Assembly (NCBI RefSeq): GCF_013368755.1
Contig: NC_049566.1
Location: 744,001 to 808,000, forward strand
Source of the DNA: Talaromyces rugulosus
Lineage: Eukaryota; Ascomycota; Eurotiomycetes; Eurotiales; Trichocomaceae
DNA length: 64,000 nucleotides
Direction of reading: 5' to 3'
In this document: positions 10,746 through 20,514 of the stretch, in pieces
Position numbering within the stretch: position 1 is the first letter of the stretch
Layout of the letters: every line of letters starts with the position of its first letter
Made by a program: the position numbers and the translations under genes
The notes under the pieces: model-generated
The model's database searches: none
Told to the model about the DNA's origin: nothing
What the model saw: the letters and a program-made list of their open reading frames with translations, nothing else

Positions 10746-11710
10746 CTACGCGCTCTTCTTCACCTCTTTTTCATTCATCAGAGAGACCACTTTCGCCACA
10801 GACGGCCGTGCTAGCATGGCATTCTGCCAACGATCAAAATGTGGAAACTCCTCTGGTCGCCAGGCATGTTCGCCTGTCCGACTACCCATGAAGAAGGGGA
10901 TCTGGAGATTCCACGTTACAAATGCCAGGTCTGCATACGTGCATTTGTCTCCGACTAGCCACTCTTTATCGCTAAGAGCGGTATTCAAGACACCCGCAAC
11001 TCTCTTCACCTCCGAACCATAGCGCACTTTGGCAGATTCCGGGGATTCTCCATAAGTCTTCTCGTGGAAGATATTGAACCTTTTGTTTTTTCCATCTATC
11101 AGCATCCAACATGCGCAAAGACTATTTTCTGTTCCAGGTGATAGTAAGTTTAAACGTACCACGCAGCTTGTCCAAAGTAAGGCCCCTGACCCGAAGCCTG
11201 GAAGAAAGACCACTGGATCAAGTGGTACTTTTCTGGAAAAGTGGTGTAAGTGAGTTTTTGGTCTTTGTCGTAGGTGTCGATGAGGTACTTGTTGTTTTCA
11301 ACTGTCAGTTCCTTCGACCAATACCGAAACCGATGTATACATTCAAGACAGCTTTACCTGAATAATTGCACCAGATTCCCAGAGCGTTATGTTCGTGTTG
11401 GGGTCGATGATGACTAGGTATATCCAATCAGCTATAGAGTCTTGGGGTGGAGGGTTACACGATCAAAGATATACCTGGAATTCTTCCATTAGGGTTTGCA
11501 TCGGTGAGAGGCGGCTTTTTGAACTCGTCCAGTTCAACGTATGCGCTTTCGTATGGCAGATCCAGTTCCTCAAAAATGATGAGAACCTTGGGAGGGTTTG
11601 GGACGTGATCTAAGTAGATGGATTTAGTGCTGGTCAGGTAGGTAGGAAGATTGTTTTGCGGGCCATTTACCTCTCCAATATATTTTGATTGGCTTCAGGC
11701 TCGTCGCCAT
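10746..11710 (-). CDS. Glutathione S-transferase, Ure2-like
   Basis: Five proposed exons: 11710-11671, 11609-11475, 11413-11358, 11287-11160 and 11079-10746, giving 230 aa; all junction frames agree. The thioredoxin-like N-terminal domain shows PNPPKV, then GRIPVIIDP with the cis-Pro, then the glutathione-binding WESGAIIQYL (ESGAI block). The all-helical C-terminal domain follows, with DKCTYADLAFVTW near the start of its core helix. Enzymes of this family conjugate or reduce electrophiles with glutathione in the cytosol. GSTs recur in fungal terpenoid gene clusters, where they may tailor or detoxify intermediates; that role is inferred from position. The acceptors at 11288 and 11080 (AAG type) are non-ideal but are the only ones that keep the frame. 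Confidence 0.88.
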
Positions 11711-12030
11711 GTTCACGGTGTGATAGCAAGAAAGAAAAGTACTGTCAGTGTTTGATTGAACTCTTGCTATGGTGAAAACCTTTTGACAAGGTGGTTGTGA
11801 GAAATCCTGTTCAGGAGGGAGGCTGCTGTTTTATGATCCACAAAATTCCCACCAGAGGTGTCTAACAAGGATATTGAAAGCAGCAGTACAATCCGAAGTG
11901 GGTTTAGTTCGATATATTATTCTCATTGAATATGCACCGGTGCCCGAGACTAATTCTGTTTCGGAGCATATTCTTTGTTTCAAATATTACAATTATCTTA
12001 TATGCCCCTGTAATGGCAGCGTATCATTTG
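11711..12030. promoter_or_regulatory. GST promoter region
   Basis: 320 bp upstream of the GST start and downstream of the 7-TM gene. No clear motif was recognised. Confidence 0.4.
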
Positions 12031-13372
12031 TCACCGTGGGTAAATTATTTTACCATCTGCCGAGCTTTCCCCGTATGATTCCAGCTGCATAAAGCTCTGT
12101 CGTGTGTGAATATTCATAGACTGCGCATCCTTTGCCAACGGGATATGATCATCTTCGAAAGTGGTGCCTGCCATTTCTATGTCTTCATTATTATTGTCGA
12201 TTTTGCCAAGTCTCTCCCACTGCCGGCGGTTCCCGCTACTTCGTTGATTCGAGGTATGAACAATGGAGGAGCGATCTTCATCACCGCCGCCGATACTTTT
12301 CAGGGACAAACGGCTCCAAAAACTTCGAAAGCTGGTAGAAAACCCCCGGCTCGCGCCGATTAAGTGGCCGTAAGTAGGTAGGCAAGCGGCGATAACGCTG
12401 GTGCTGGGCTCAATGGTTGCCCAAGTAACGCTGGGCGTCACAGCTACGTAGCGGTTGGCCCCGGTTGAAGAAGTAGATTCGTATGCCTCTTTGTAGACAT
12501 AATAAAAGCGGAGGACGGAGGCGATGCAGCAACTAGATCGATCTTATTATCAGTTTTTGCTGTTCTGTGCTGTACGTTTAGTCGGACGAGGGAAACTTAC
12601 AAAATACCCAACCAGAAAATGCCCGCTACTTGCAGCTTTCGCCGAGTAGACATCATGAGCCGATAGATTATAGGAAGGGGGAAGCATAGCACAATCACAT
12701 CGAAGCACATGCTCATTCCAGAAAATGCTATGCCGAAGGCGGTATAGTTGTAACGAAGCGGATTTACGGACAATGGATCGTAGGCCGCCGAGATAGGGTC
12801 TCCAGCAAGGAGCTGTGCCTGCAGTCTGTGAGTGAATGGATTATTTTTTTTCAAGTCAGTATGGGATGACTGGCCATACCACTAGACAGGCAATCCCCCA
12901 GGAGAGCAATATGGCAATGTAGACCCAAACGGCAATCCGGAATGACGAAGATGTGACAAATATTCTCTTGTATAAGAGGAGGATGGATACTTTCACAAGT
13001 ACCAAGCTTGCTAATAGCGGAAAAATCTCAACCCAGAGCGCATGTAAAACAAAAAAAATGTCAGTATCGCAGCTGCCCTGCCAGACCCAAAGATGAACTG
13101 ACCTGGAGAAAGATAGACGACGCTTCAAGTTGGGACCTGGTGCTGTAATTAACACCGCCACGCCCAGCGGCCACATAGATATCAATGGGAACACCCCAAG
13201 CGAAGATCAGGGCTAGAATAAGTATATAGTCATCCAGGAAGAGGCGCTTGTTCTTGGAAAGAGTGGACCAGACACGAAGAGCGACAGCGAGGGTAGCCAG
13301 AATGGGGAAGACAATCGCAACGGTCAAGAGCGCGGTAGTCACCAGGGATGGGTTCTGTGCTTGAGAACTCAT
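12031..13372 (-). CDS. Fungal rhodopsin-domain 7-TM integral membrane protein
   Basis: Four proposed exons: 13372-13103, 13026-12880, 12818-12601 and 12532-12031, giving 378 aa, the normal size for this family. The protein has about seven hydrophobic segments, beginning with ALLTVAIVFPILATLAVALR, then YILILALIFAWGV, VSILLLYKRIF and VWVYIAILLSWGI. The LDDY motif after helix 1 and RRKLQVAGIFWLG after helix 5 are family hallmarks. The last ~110 residues form a hydrophilic cytosolic tail. This PF20684-type family is large in Pezizomycotina and often lies in secondary-metabolite clusters; its molecular function is largely unknown and the helices carry no recognisable retinal-lysine signature. It diverges from P450-2 over 372 bp. 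The acceptor choices for exons 2 and 3 (TTGAG, CTGCAG) are frame-driven. Confidence 0.85.
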
Positions 13373-13744
13373 GGTTTTCTTTTCAGGCCTGTAAAGAAAG
13401 GAGCATATCAATAATACAATCACAATACAATATATGCAATCCGGCCTTCAAGTGGAACTAGGGCAGGGCAGTGCCCGACGCCATTGCGGTGCCTTATAAG
13501 TCGATTTTTGGCGCACAGAAAGGACCCCAAACCGAGGTGACACGAAGCATGGGCGGGTATGCACGTCAGGCTGATATAGTCACCGAAGAGACAAAGAGGC
13601 TGCGGTGCAACGTCAAATTCGTCAATCCAAAAAAACAAAGAACAACATCACGTGGTCTACCGTCTGTACATACCTTGCTCCTTCCCCTCCTCTCCTCTCC
13701 TCTCCTCTCCTCTCCCCTCCCTTCACATCTTCTCACCAACAACC
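13373..13744. promoter_or_regulatory. Shared divergent promoter of 7-TM gene and P450-2
   Basis: 372 bp between start codons. It carries a CCGAC...GCGG pair near 13472-13488 and a TCTCC/CTCC pyrimidine tandem (13689-13720) just before the P450 ATG, a common fungal leader feature. Confidence 0.5.
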
Positions 13745-15640
13745 ATGGCCTCGCTCTCCGCAAACGCTTTGGTGTTTTTTGCCGTCGCCTGGGCGGCCTG
13801 GTGCCTGGCCTCGTTGAGGGCCAACTTGTCGCGGGCGCGAGCAACTGGCCTGCCCTATGTGATACTCCCATGCTCAGTGCTCGGCGCGCCCTGGCTTCTG
13901 ACCCAGCCCGTGCTGCTCCCTCTCCTGGCAGCTCTTCCTGAATCGTGGACTGCAAAATGGCTTCCACTGCTCCTTTTCAACGACGGGTGGCACAATGGCT
14001 ATGAGCCCTTTCAACGTGCCGGGGGAGATACATTCCTTGCTGTGTCACCTGGGGGTGTTATCCTCTATACCTGTCACGCAGAAGTCTCCTCGCAGCTATT
14101 CCGGGACACTCGACTGGGAAAGCCAGCTCATTTAATGAGCCTGTTGAATATATTCGGCCCGACCATAACAAGCACCGATGGAGCCGAGTCTCGCTTATAC
14201 CGTCGCATCACAGCTCCCTTTTTCTCCGAGGCAACAATGCGCGATGTGTTTGTCGGCACTGTCCAAGGGGGTGGCCAGTTGGCGCAGGTGTTGAGACAGC
14301 CGGCCGCCCATCATCATCTACGAGACCTCGCAGCGAAACTTTCGCTTCATATTCTCAATCGCTTCTGCAACCAGGCTGAAACTCTAGAAGATCTTGCTAT
14401 GACCTTGCGGGGTGATGATAAACCGCAAGGCACGCATCGCATGACCTATGCTGAAGCTGTATTTACCTTGCTAGAGAACTATATGACTATATTTCTCATT
14501 CCAAGCAAGCTTCTACGTAAGTGTGGGCTTCCTTTATCTTGAACCCCTTTGGGCTCTGACTTCTATCAGGATCTTCGCCTTCCCACACCCATCGTCAAGC
14601 AGCAACAGCATATGCCGAACTGGGTCGCTATTTGCAAGAGATGAAGGGTCAGAAGGAAGCAGAACTCCAGCAAAAAGTACCAGCTTTATCAAATAAGCCT
14701 GAAAGTATCCCGGGTATGCCGTCATCAGCCCCTACTCTTATAAAATGCACACAAAACCTAATGTTTGATTTCTCTAGAGCTTCTCGTCCAATCCGGGCTC
14801 CCAGCGAAGGACGGAAGCCCGGCTGTTCTTAGACCGGACCAGGTAATTGGAAATATCTGGGTCTTTGTTCTCGCTGGTCACGAAACAAATGCCAATACTC
14901 TCACTTTTATTATCTTGCTCCTTGCGTGCTACCCCGTCACCCAACGGGCCATGCAAGCTGACCTCGACCGGATCCTCGGAGACACCCCACCAGATCAGTG
15001 GACATATGATACCCACTATAATCCGTTAATGAACAGTTTCGTGGGTGCAGTGATCAACGAGGCCCTACGGCTTTTCACCGTGTTGCCTGTGATTCCAAAA
15101 TATGTACCTCCGACAGGACCTCCAATCTCTATCACCATCGATGGCCATGTCCACCCTTTGCCACCGGACACGGTCGCATTCGTAAATACCAGCGCTACCC
15201 ATCGACATCCACAGTACTGGCCGCGTCGGGAATCCAGTGAAGATACTACACCTCGCGCGAAGCGACCCTTTGCAGTGTCCGATTTTAACCCCGAACGGTG
15301 GATTCAAAAGACTGGAGTGGCCAAACATGGACTGTTGAGCCCACCTCCTGGTACCTTTATCCCATTCTCAGAGGGAAGTCGTGGATGTTTGGGGGAACGG
15401 TTTGCCCTAGTCGAGCTGTGTGCCTCGGTAGCAGTTTTGTTCAAATCATCGTCGGTGAGACTGCTGACAAGAGGCGAAGAAGGTGGAGAGTATCCAGAAG
15501 GAGAGCTTGCAGATACTTGGGAGGCAGCGCGGGATCGGGCGGAGCTTGCGCTGTCCGAGGGTGTGAAATTCGATATGAGTCTGCGAGTGGTGAGGAATGT
15601 ACCTGTGCGGTTCGAAGCGCGAGACTCTGTGTCGAGGTAA
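13745..15640 (+). CDS. Cytochrome P450, second in the cluster
   Basis: Exons 13745-14516, 14570-14713 and 14778-15640 give 592 aa. The ATG at 13745 follows a CACC-like leader and starts a hydrophobic anchor (SANALVFFAVAWAAWCLASL); an earlier in-frame ATG at 13652 would place pyrimidine-repeat sequence in the protein and is disfavoured. The I-helix motif is canonical (LAGHETNAN), the K-helix shows EALR, the PERF region reads FNPERW, and the heme loop FSEGSRGCLGERFA gives ligand Cys509. The length is at the long end, through a loop before the I-helix and an acidic insert near the C-terminus (EEGGEYPEGEL). It differs clearly from P450-1 and belongs to a different clan. A hydroxylase or oxidase role on the diterpene is inferred from position only. 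A perfect donor (GAG/GTAAGT) overlaps the stop codon. Confidence 0.88.
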
Positions 15641-15930
15641 GTGTTGATTGAAAGGCAGACTAGGTGAATAGAATGTAGGTACATGTCTTATTCAACTCGT
15701 TCTTAAACAAATATTACCTGTTAGACTTCGGGATCTTGGCGCGGTGGTGTAAATTAGAGGCAAAATATAGGTTTAAATTGATAATGCTATAGGATATCAT
15801 ATTCTAATTAACACAACTATTTTATTAGTTTATATAGATAAATTGTAATAAATGTATACATATTTTAGATTTTTATTAAAACTAATTCTAGCTAATTATT
15901 TCTAGTAAGGTAGTAAGCAATTGTAGGATG

Positions 15931-15967
15931 CGGTCGATGCGGCCGACGCGGACGATGCGGACTGCGG
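15931..15967 (+). promoter_or_regulatory. CGG-N6 tandem array (candidate Zn2Cys6 site)
   Basis: CGG at 15931, 15940, 15949 and 15958 with N6 spacers, then CGG at 15965. The 13-mer GCGGACGATGCGG at 15948-15960 recurs in reverse complement at 19453-19465 upstream of the regulator gene. Confidence 0.6.
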
Positions 15968-16046
15968 CCCCATCCCGGTTGCTCATCCAAAGCTTCACTA
16001 TTTCGGAACCTCATTGGCACAATCCTTTGCCATGTAAGCCCCTTCC

Positions 16047-16060
16047 TCGGAGTTCTCCGA
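16047..16060. promoter_or_regulatory. TCGG-N6-CCGA inverted repeat (Ppr1/UaY-type site)
   Basis: The sequence is TCGGAGTTCTCCGA, about 220 bp upstream of the SDR start. Ppr1 of yeast and UaY of A. nidulans are known to bind this half-site geometry. Whether this copy is used is unknown. Confidence 0.5.
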
Positions 16061-16277
16061 AGCCTAGATATTAATTCGTGATCTAATCAACACCAGACCT
16101 GTGTAAATCCGCCCGATCTGTGGCCGAGTTGCAGTTGTTATCCGGCTCATCCCCAAGGATATAAAAAGGTCATCATGCCGCTTCCAATGTGCTTGTACAC
16201 CAACATTTGAACCTACCAGCTTCATATCGTCAAGTACCTTTTCTTACCACACTCCTTTAGCCATCTATCCATCCGGG

Positions 16278-17225
16278 ATGTCTTTCGACCCTTCCGCCCT
16301 CCCATCACTCACCAGCAAGGTTTATCTCGTAACTGGTGGGAACGCGGGGATTGGGTACCACACAGCCCGGCAGCTCGCCTTGCACGGCGCACGAGTATAT
16401 ATCGGCTCGAGGTCTCTCAGCAAGGCTTCTGACGCTATCGCCAAGATAAAAGCCGAAGCCCCCAATGCCGATGTCCATTTCCTCCACATGGATCTCATGG
16501 ACTTATCATCCGTTGTCAAGGCGGCGGATGAGTTCAAGCAAAAGGAGGACAGGCTAAACGGGTTGGTCAATAATGCTGGCATTATGGCCACGCCATTTGC
16601 GAAAAGCGAGAAGGACGGATTTGAAGCCCAGTGGGAGACCAATTACTTGAGCCATTGGGTTCTGACTTGGCATTTGCTAGATACACTGGCGAAGACGGCC
16701 AAAGAAGAAGGCTCGCCTGCTGGGAATGCCAGGGTGGTTAATTTGACGAGCAATGGTCACAAAGCTGCCCCAAAACGTGGCATCGATTTTGACGACCTGG
16801 ACCAGAAAAATGGCGGAATCTGGTCCCGATATGGCATGAGCAAACTAGCAAATATATTGCATGTCAAAAAGCTGAACAAGCTCTATGGCCCACAGGGCTC
16901 AGAGGGTGAGAAGACGGGCATCTGGACTGCCGCGGTACACCCGGGGTTTGTCGATACAGATCTCAATAAGCAAACGGATGGGCCTAGTTTTATACAACCA
17001 GCATTAAAGTGTCTGGGGGTTTACAAGAAACCTGAGGAAGGCGCTTATACCACACTCTTCGCAGTGGCCGCTTCGGAGTTCAAGCAGAGCAACAGTGGGG
17101 AGTATTTCGAGCCGGTGGCTAAGAAAGGGAAGCCAAGCAAGCACGCTAGCAATATGGAGCTTGCTGACCAGCTGTGGGAATGGACGGTGGTGGAAATGCG
17201 GAAAAGGAAGTTATTGGAGCAATAG
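16278..17225 (+). CDS. Short-chain dehydrogenase/reductase, Bli-4/retinol-dehydrogenase-like
   Basis: An intronless gene of 315 aa. The Rossmann motif is TGGNAGIG (residues 19-26), the structural motif NNAG follows (NNAGIMATPF), the catalytic Ser lies in VNLTSNGHK, and the YxxxK pair is YGMSK. The opening MSFDPSALPSLTSKVYLVTG and the HFLHMDLMDLSSV block closely resemble the fungal Bli-4 branch of RDH/WWOX-like SDRs, which use NAD(P)(H). It may oxidise a hydroxyl on the diterpene or be a neighbouring general-metabolism gene; the CGG elements in its promoter shared with the regulator gene favour a link. It is convergent with the regulator gene. Confidence 0.9.
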   Translation: MSFDPSALPSLTSKVYLVTGGNAGIGYHTARQLALHGARVYIGSRSLSKASDAIAKIKAEAPNADVHFLHMDLMDLSSVVKAADEFKQKEDRLNGLVNNAGIMATPFAKSEKDGFEAQWETNYLSHWVLTWHLLDTLAKTAKEEGSPAGNARVVNLTSNGHKAAPKRGIDFDDLDQKNGGIWSRYGMSKLANILHVKKLNKLYGPQGSEGEKTGIWTAAVHPGFVDTDLNKQTDGPSFIQPALKCLGVYKKPEEGAYTTLFAVAASEFKQSNSGEYFEPVAKKGKPSKHASNMELADQLWEWTVVEMRKRKLLEQ

Positions 17226-17525
17226 ACAGGCGGTAGACGCTCCATTTGCTCAATAGTCTGTTGTAGGTAGAATGGATATCTATATGATTCTCGAAGAGTC
17301 TGATTCCACTACATTGATGAGCAGACCGGGATGTTCTGCCCCTGTTGTAGGGTCGACAATGAAAGCTTAATCAGAATATCTCTAGCTTAAGCTTATGAGG
17401 TGTACCAGGTAGATAATCAGCAGAGCATCGAGCTGCTTTACATTCAGCTAAACATTTCCATTCCCCTCTGTGGCTGATGAGGGCTTCCATAGTCTCTTCT
17501 CTTTTCTCCTGTCCAGTCCATTACT
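17226..17525. other. Convergent 3' intergenic
   Basis: 300 bp between the SDR stop and the regulator stop. No feature was recognised beyond likely 3' UTRs. Confidence 0.5.
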
Positions 17526-19376
17526 TTACATTGCCAATCCCTGTGACATCTCATAACTATCAAGAATCCGGATATACTCTACTGAGTTTGATGTTAATAT
17601 GCAATAACTTCGATACATAGACAGATGCAGTGAGAACAGTACGGTACTTACTTGGGGATTTCCATCTTGTGCCTAGCATCTGGAGGACGTCCTTAATTCC
17701 CACAACCATGGACCGACACTCTTCATTGCCGGTTTCGAGAATATACCAGAGGTAGTTTGCCGCCGCTTGATAGAGACAATCACATATCAGGGGGCTTGTT
17801 TTCAGCATTCCTCCCAACTCTGCAGCTGCTCGAATGCGTCTTGAAAGCTGAAACACTGCACTGGACAGTTCTTTTAAACCCGAAATAGCTATTTTCTGCA
17901 TCTCTAGGAGGTTTGGGCTTCCCATTTGGTCAACTTCACTGTTTTCGGTGCAGGAATACTTATCGTAAAGGGTGAGTAGAGCACTAAGGCATAGACCCAT
18001 GGCCGCGCTGAATGGTAGATGAGCTGTAAGATCCGACATTCTCTCAACCAGTTCTTCGGATTCGTGCAAGGCGGTGGAATATAATGCTTGTGTAGTGCGA
18101 TGAAGTTGGATTGCCTCTTGAAATCGAAACTCGGCATCGGTATCGCTATCGTTCAAATTACGCAGGACACGAGATAGCAGATGTGCGGCTTGGCAGGTTC
18201 TGGCGAAAGGAGGCGCCTGTACTGCTGTGCTGGTGGAAAATGCTAGTGGTTGGACCAGTGCGAGTTCCTACCTCCAAGTGAGCATTTTTCCTACTGAGTG
18301 CTCGGGCTGAGAATGATACCCCTTGATCCCAGTGTTTGTCATCTGCAGGCAGATATTCATCTGGACGGGCATCCTCGCAGGCGAATGGGCGGTTTTTGCT
18401 GCCGAGATTGACATATCTACTTCTAATTTAGCAAAAGGTTTCACATGCCTCGGGTTGAATTTATGATGCTCAAGTATTTACCTGTCTAGTATAATTACAG
18501 CCCACCATACCCTCCGTCTCTCTTCTAACTCGGTGGCTGTTTCTGAGTCTTGGTCAGGACCAAGACCGATGGCCTCCCCAGCAGGAGAGAACTTACTAGG
18601 TGAAGAGAGCATCTGCGGCGCCCGTCTTCTATCGTGGATGCCCATAGCATGCCCTAATCTTGCGCAATGTCCTACGCTGAGGTACGCTGCTGGATACATT
18701 GCATTCGATACCTCGTATAAGGCGATCAATAGAGCGGCTTGTAACAGCCTTATGGAGAATATGTTGCTGCCCTCGACATAAGAGAGACAGTCCTTTGCGG
18801 TCCTGTAGAGCTCTCGGTATGGCGACTCGGTGTTGTCGACTGGTAGGGTATGCAATTGCATTGTAACCAATAAAAGAGTTGTGTCTGCGTTGAGGACTAC
18901 CTCGGCACTGGAAAGCTCCTTATACAATCGTAACTTGGAAACTATGCCATAGAAATTGTCATTTTTGGGGGGGAGAAGAGTGAACAAAGGAATTATTCAG
19001 GATTCAATTTACCAATTGGAAAGAAAGTATGAACGGAGTTGAAAAAGACGTCAACGTCATACCGCATTTGGGGTAGTCCACTAAGGCGGCCCATCAGCTC
19101 CTGTGGGAGGCTGAGGCATTGTCTTTCCAAGGAACGATTTTCCTGTTGAAAATAACTAGAATCGAGGAAGAACAAAGCTGGGAAGTCCGTCAGCCGACTA
19201 GGAGCAGGGGCTAAGGTCGAAACTTCTCGAGGAGGACTGGTGGGAAGGCCGTGGATGCTGTAATCGCAATGCCTCCCGCTCTTCCTACAGAGAGAACATT
19301 CGGGAATCTCTTTGGTACACCTCCGTTTCTGCCTGCGACATGTTGAACAAGCACGGGCGGCTCTTTCATCCGACAT
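17526..19376 (-). CDS. Zn2Cys6 fungal-type transcription factor
   Basis: Five proposed exons: 19376-19013, 18941-18482, 18416-18320, 18267-17652 and 17578-17526, giving 529 aa. Residues 10-37 form the binuclear zinc cluster C-x2-C-x6-C-x6-C-x2-C-x6-C (Cys10, 13, 20, 27, 30, 37). A fungal-specific middle homology region follows: FFNSVHTFFPI joined by splicing to VSKLRLYKEL, then the CARLGHAMGIHD and ERRRVWWAVIILDR blocks and PDEYLPADD. The second intron boundary matters: reading on past 19013 hits a stop, and acceptor AG at 18943-18942 restores the family pattern. The tiny last exon ends the protein with MSQGLAM. Its position at the edge of the oxidative and terpene genes suggests a pathway activator; its own promoter has CGG repeats matching those before the SDR, consistent with autoregulation. 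The targets are inferred. Confidence 0.86.
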
Positions 19377-20514
19377 GACGGTCAAGTCTTGTGAAGCGAG
19401 GCGCGGGTGGTTGCATTCTTAAGATGCGGTTAACTAGTTATCACTGTTGCGGCCGCATCGTCCGCCAACCTCCGCTAGCTCTCCGCATAACTTAATTTTA
19501 CCATATTATAGTAACTAGTTAGTAGTTAACCATGTTTAGTAAGGTAGTTAGTTGCCATACGACCACGTAATTCCACATAGCCCTTATCTATAACCAGTGT
19601 AGTCGGTCGGTCAGTCAAGGCCTGTTAGTGGCTATGAGTAGATATATGATATTTTAATTACTTTTAATTGTAAATTCATATTGTTTTAAACATAAAAAGC
19701 ATGAAAAGGTCGAGGTTTTCATTCACCCAATAATAATGTTGGGTAGACTCTAAATTACCGAAATAGGCAAGTAGGTGGGGGCGGCTGTTCTATTTTTGGC
19801 GTGAGACATGACAGATGCGCCATCAGACTAGGTACTACTACTACCACTACTACTACTACCACGGACTCTGAGAATGATCTTGGGAATGATGATTAACAGC
19901 GGTTTCGGATAGATATATCCATTATGAGGACGAGTTGCAGTGACTGCAAACGGCCAGGCTGCCGGTAATAGTTCTCGGAGGAGGATTATCCACCGTACTA
20001 CGTATACCGTGCTCGTGTCGGTTTCCGACATGTTGCACATACACCGTGTTCGTATAGTGCGTCTGACAGGGCGTATTCGACATGTGTTGTTGGTAGACGA
20101 GCACGAGGAAGAGGCTGTGGCCGTTATTATTATGATTGAACTAGCGGTGTCTTAGTCCTAGCCGCACCCGGGGGCCGCGGACCCACTGCTGGATCGGCCA
20201 GGCAACCCGTCAGTTATTATTTGTCTCTCTCGGCGCCCTCTTCCTCTTCTTCTCTTACTCCTGCTTTCTCGCTCTCGCTTGGTCGTCTTCGATTGTTTCT
20301 GTTCTGTCGTCCTATTGCTGTATTCCTTGTTTCTCGGCGATGCGTCTCTGATATCCACGAAACAGTTCTCCCGTCACGCAGCATTCCTAAGGCTGCAGCC
20401 CCCTAGCTTGGCCCTGTATCCGCTGGACTCAGGCCACTTGCAGCAGACCTAACAGACTAGATCTTATCATAATCTATGCCGTGAGAACCACACACACACA
20501 CGCTCACAATAATC
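19377..20514. promoter_or_regulatory. Regulator promoter, AT-rich spacer and btgC promoter
   Basis: The left part is the regulator upstream region. From about 19495 to 19740 it is AT-rich and gene-free, and carries TAGTAAGGTAGT at 19537-19548, also found at 15903-15914. An ACT/TAC microsatellite sits at about 19833-19862. The right part (about 20160-20514) is the btgC promoter with a CT-rich leader (20221-20340) and a CACACACACA run before the ATG. No gene was seen. Confidence 0.5.
19453..19485 (-). promoter_or_regulatory. CGG array in regulator promoter
   Basis: CCG triplets at 19453, 19462, 19472 and 19483 (spacers N6, N7, N8) lie 77-109 bp upstream of the regulator ATG. The part 19453-19465 is the exact reverse complement of 15948-15960, so it has the same orientation relative to its gene. 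Confidence 0.55.

Larger units (their letters stand above)
15641..16277 (+). promoter_or_regulatory. SDR upstream region with CGG array and TCGG-N6-CCGA site
   Basis: An AT-rich stretch (about 15760-15900) is followed by four CGG triplets at exact 9-bp steps (15931, 15940, 15949, 15958) and a fifth at 15965. At 16047-16060 there is a perfect TCGG-N6-CCGA inverted repeat. The sequence TATAAAAA near 16160 is a likely TATA box for the SDR gene. Zn2Cys6 proteins bind CGG half-sites in such arrangements; which protein binds here is unknown. Confidence 0.6.

Noticed and set aside
13652..13744. Upstream ATG for P450-2
   Set aside because: It would translate a TCTCC repeat before the hydrophobic anchor; the ATG at 13745 is better.
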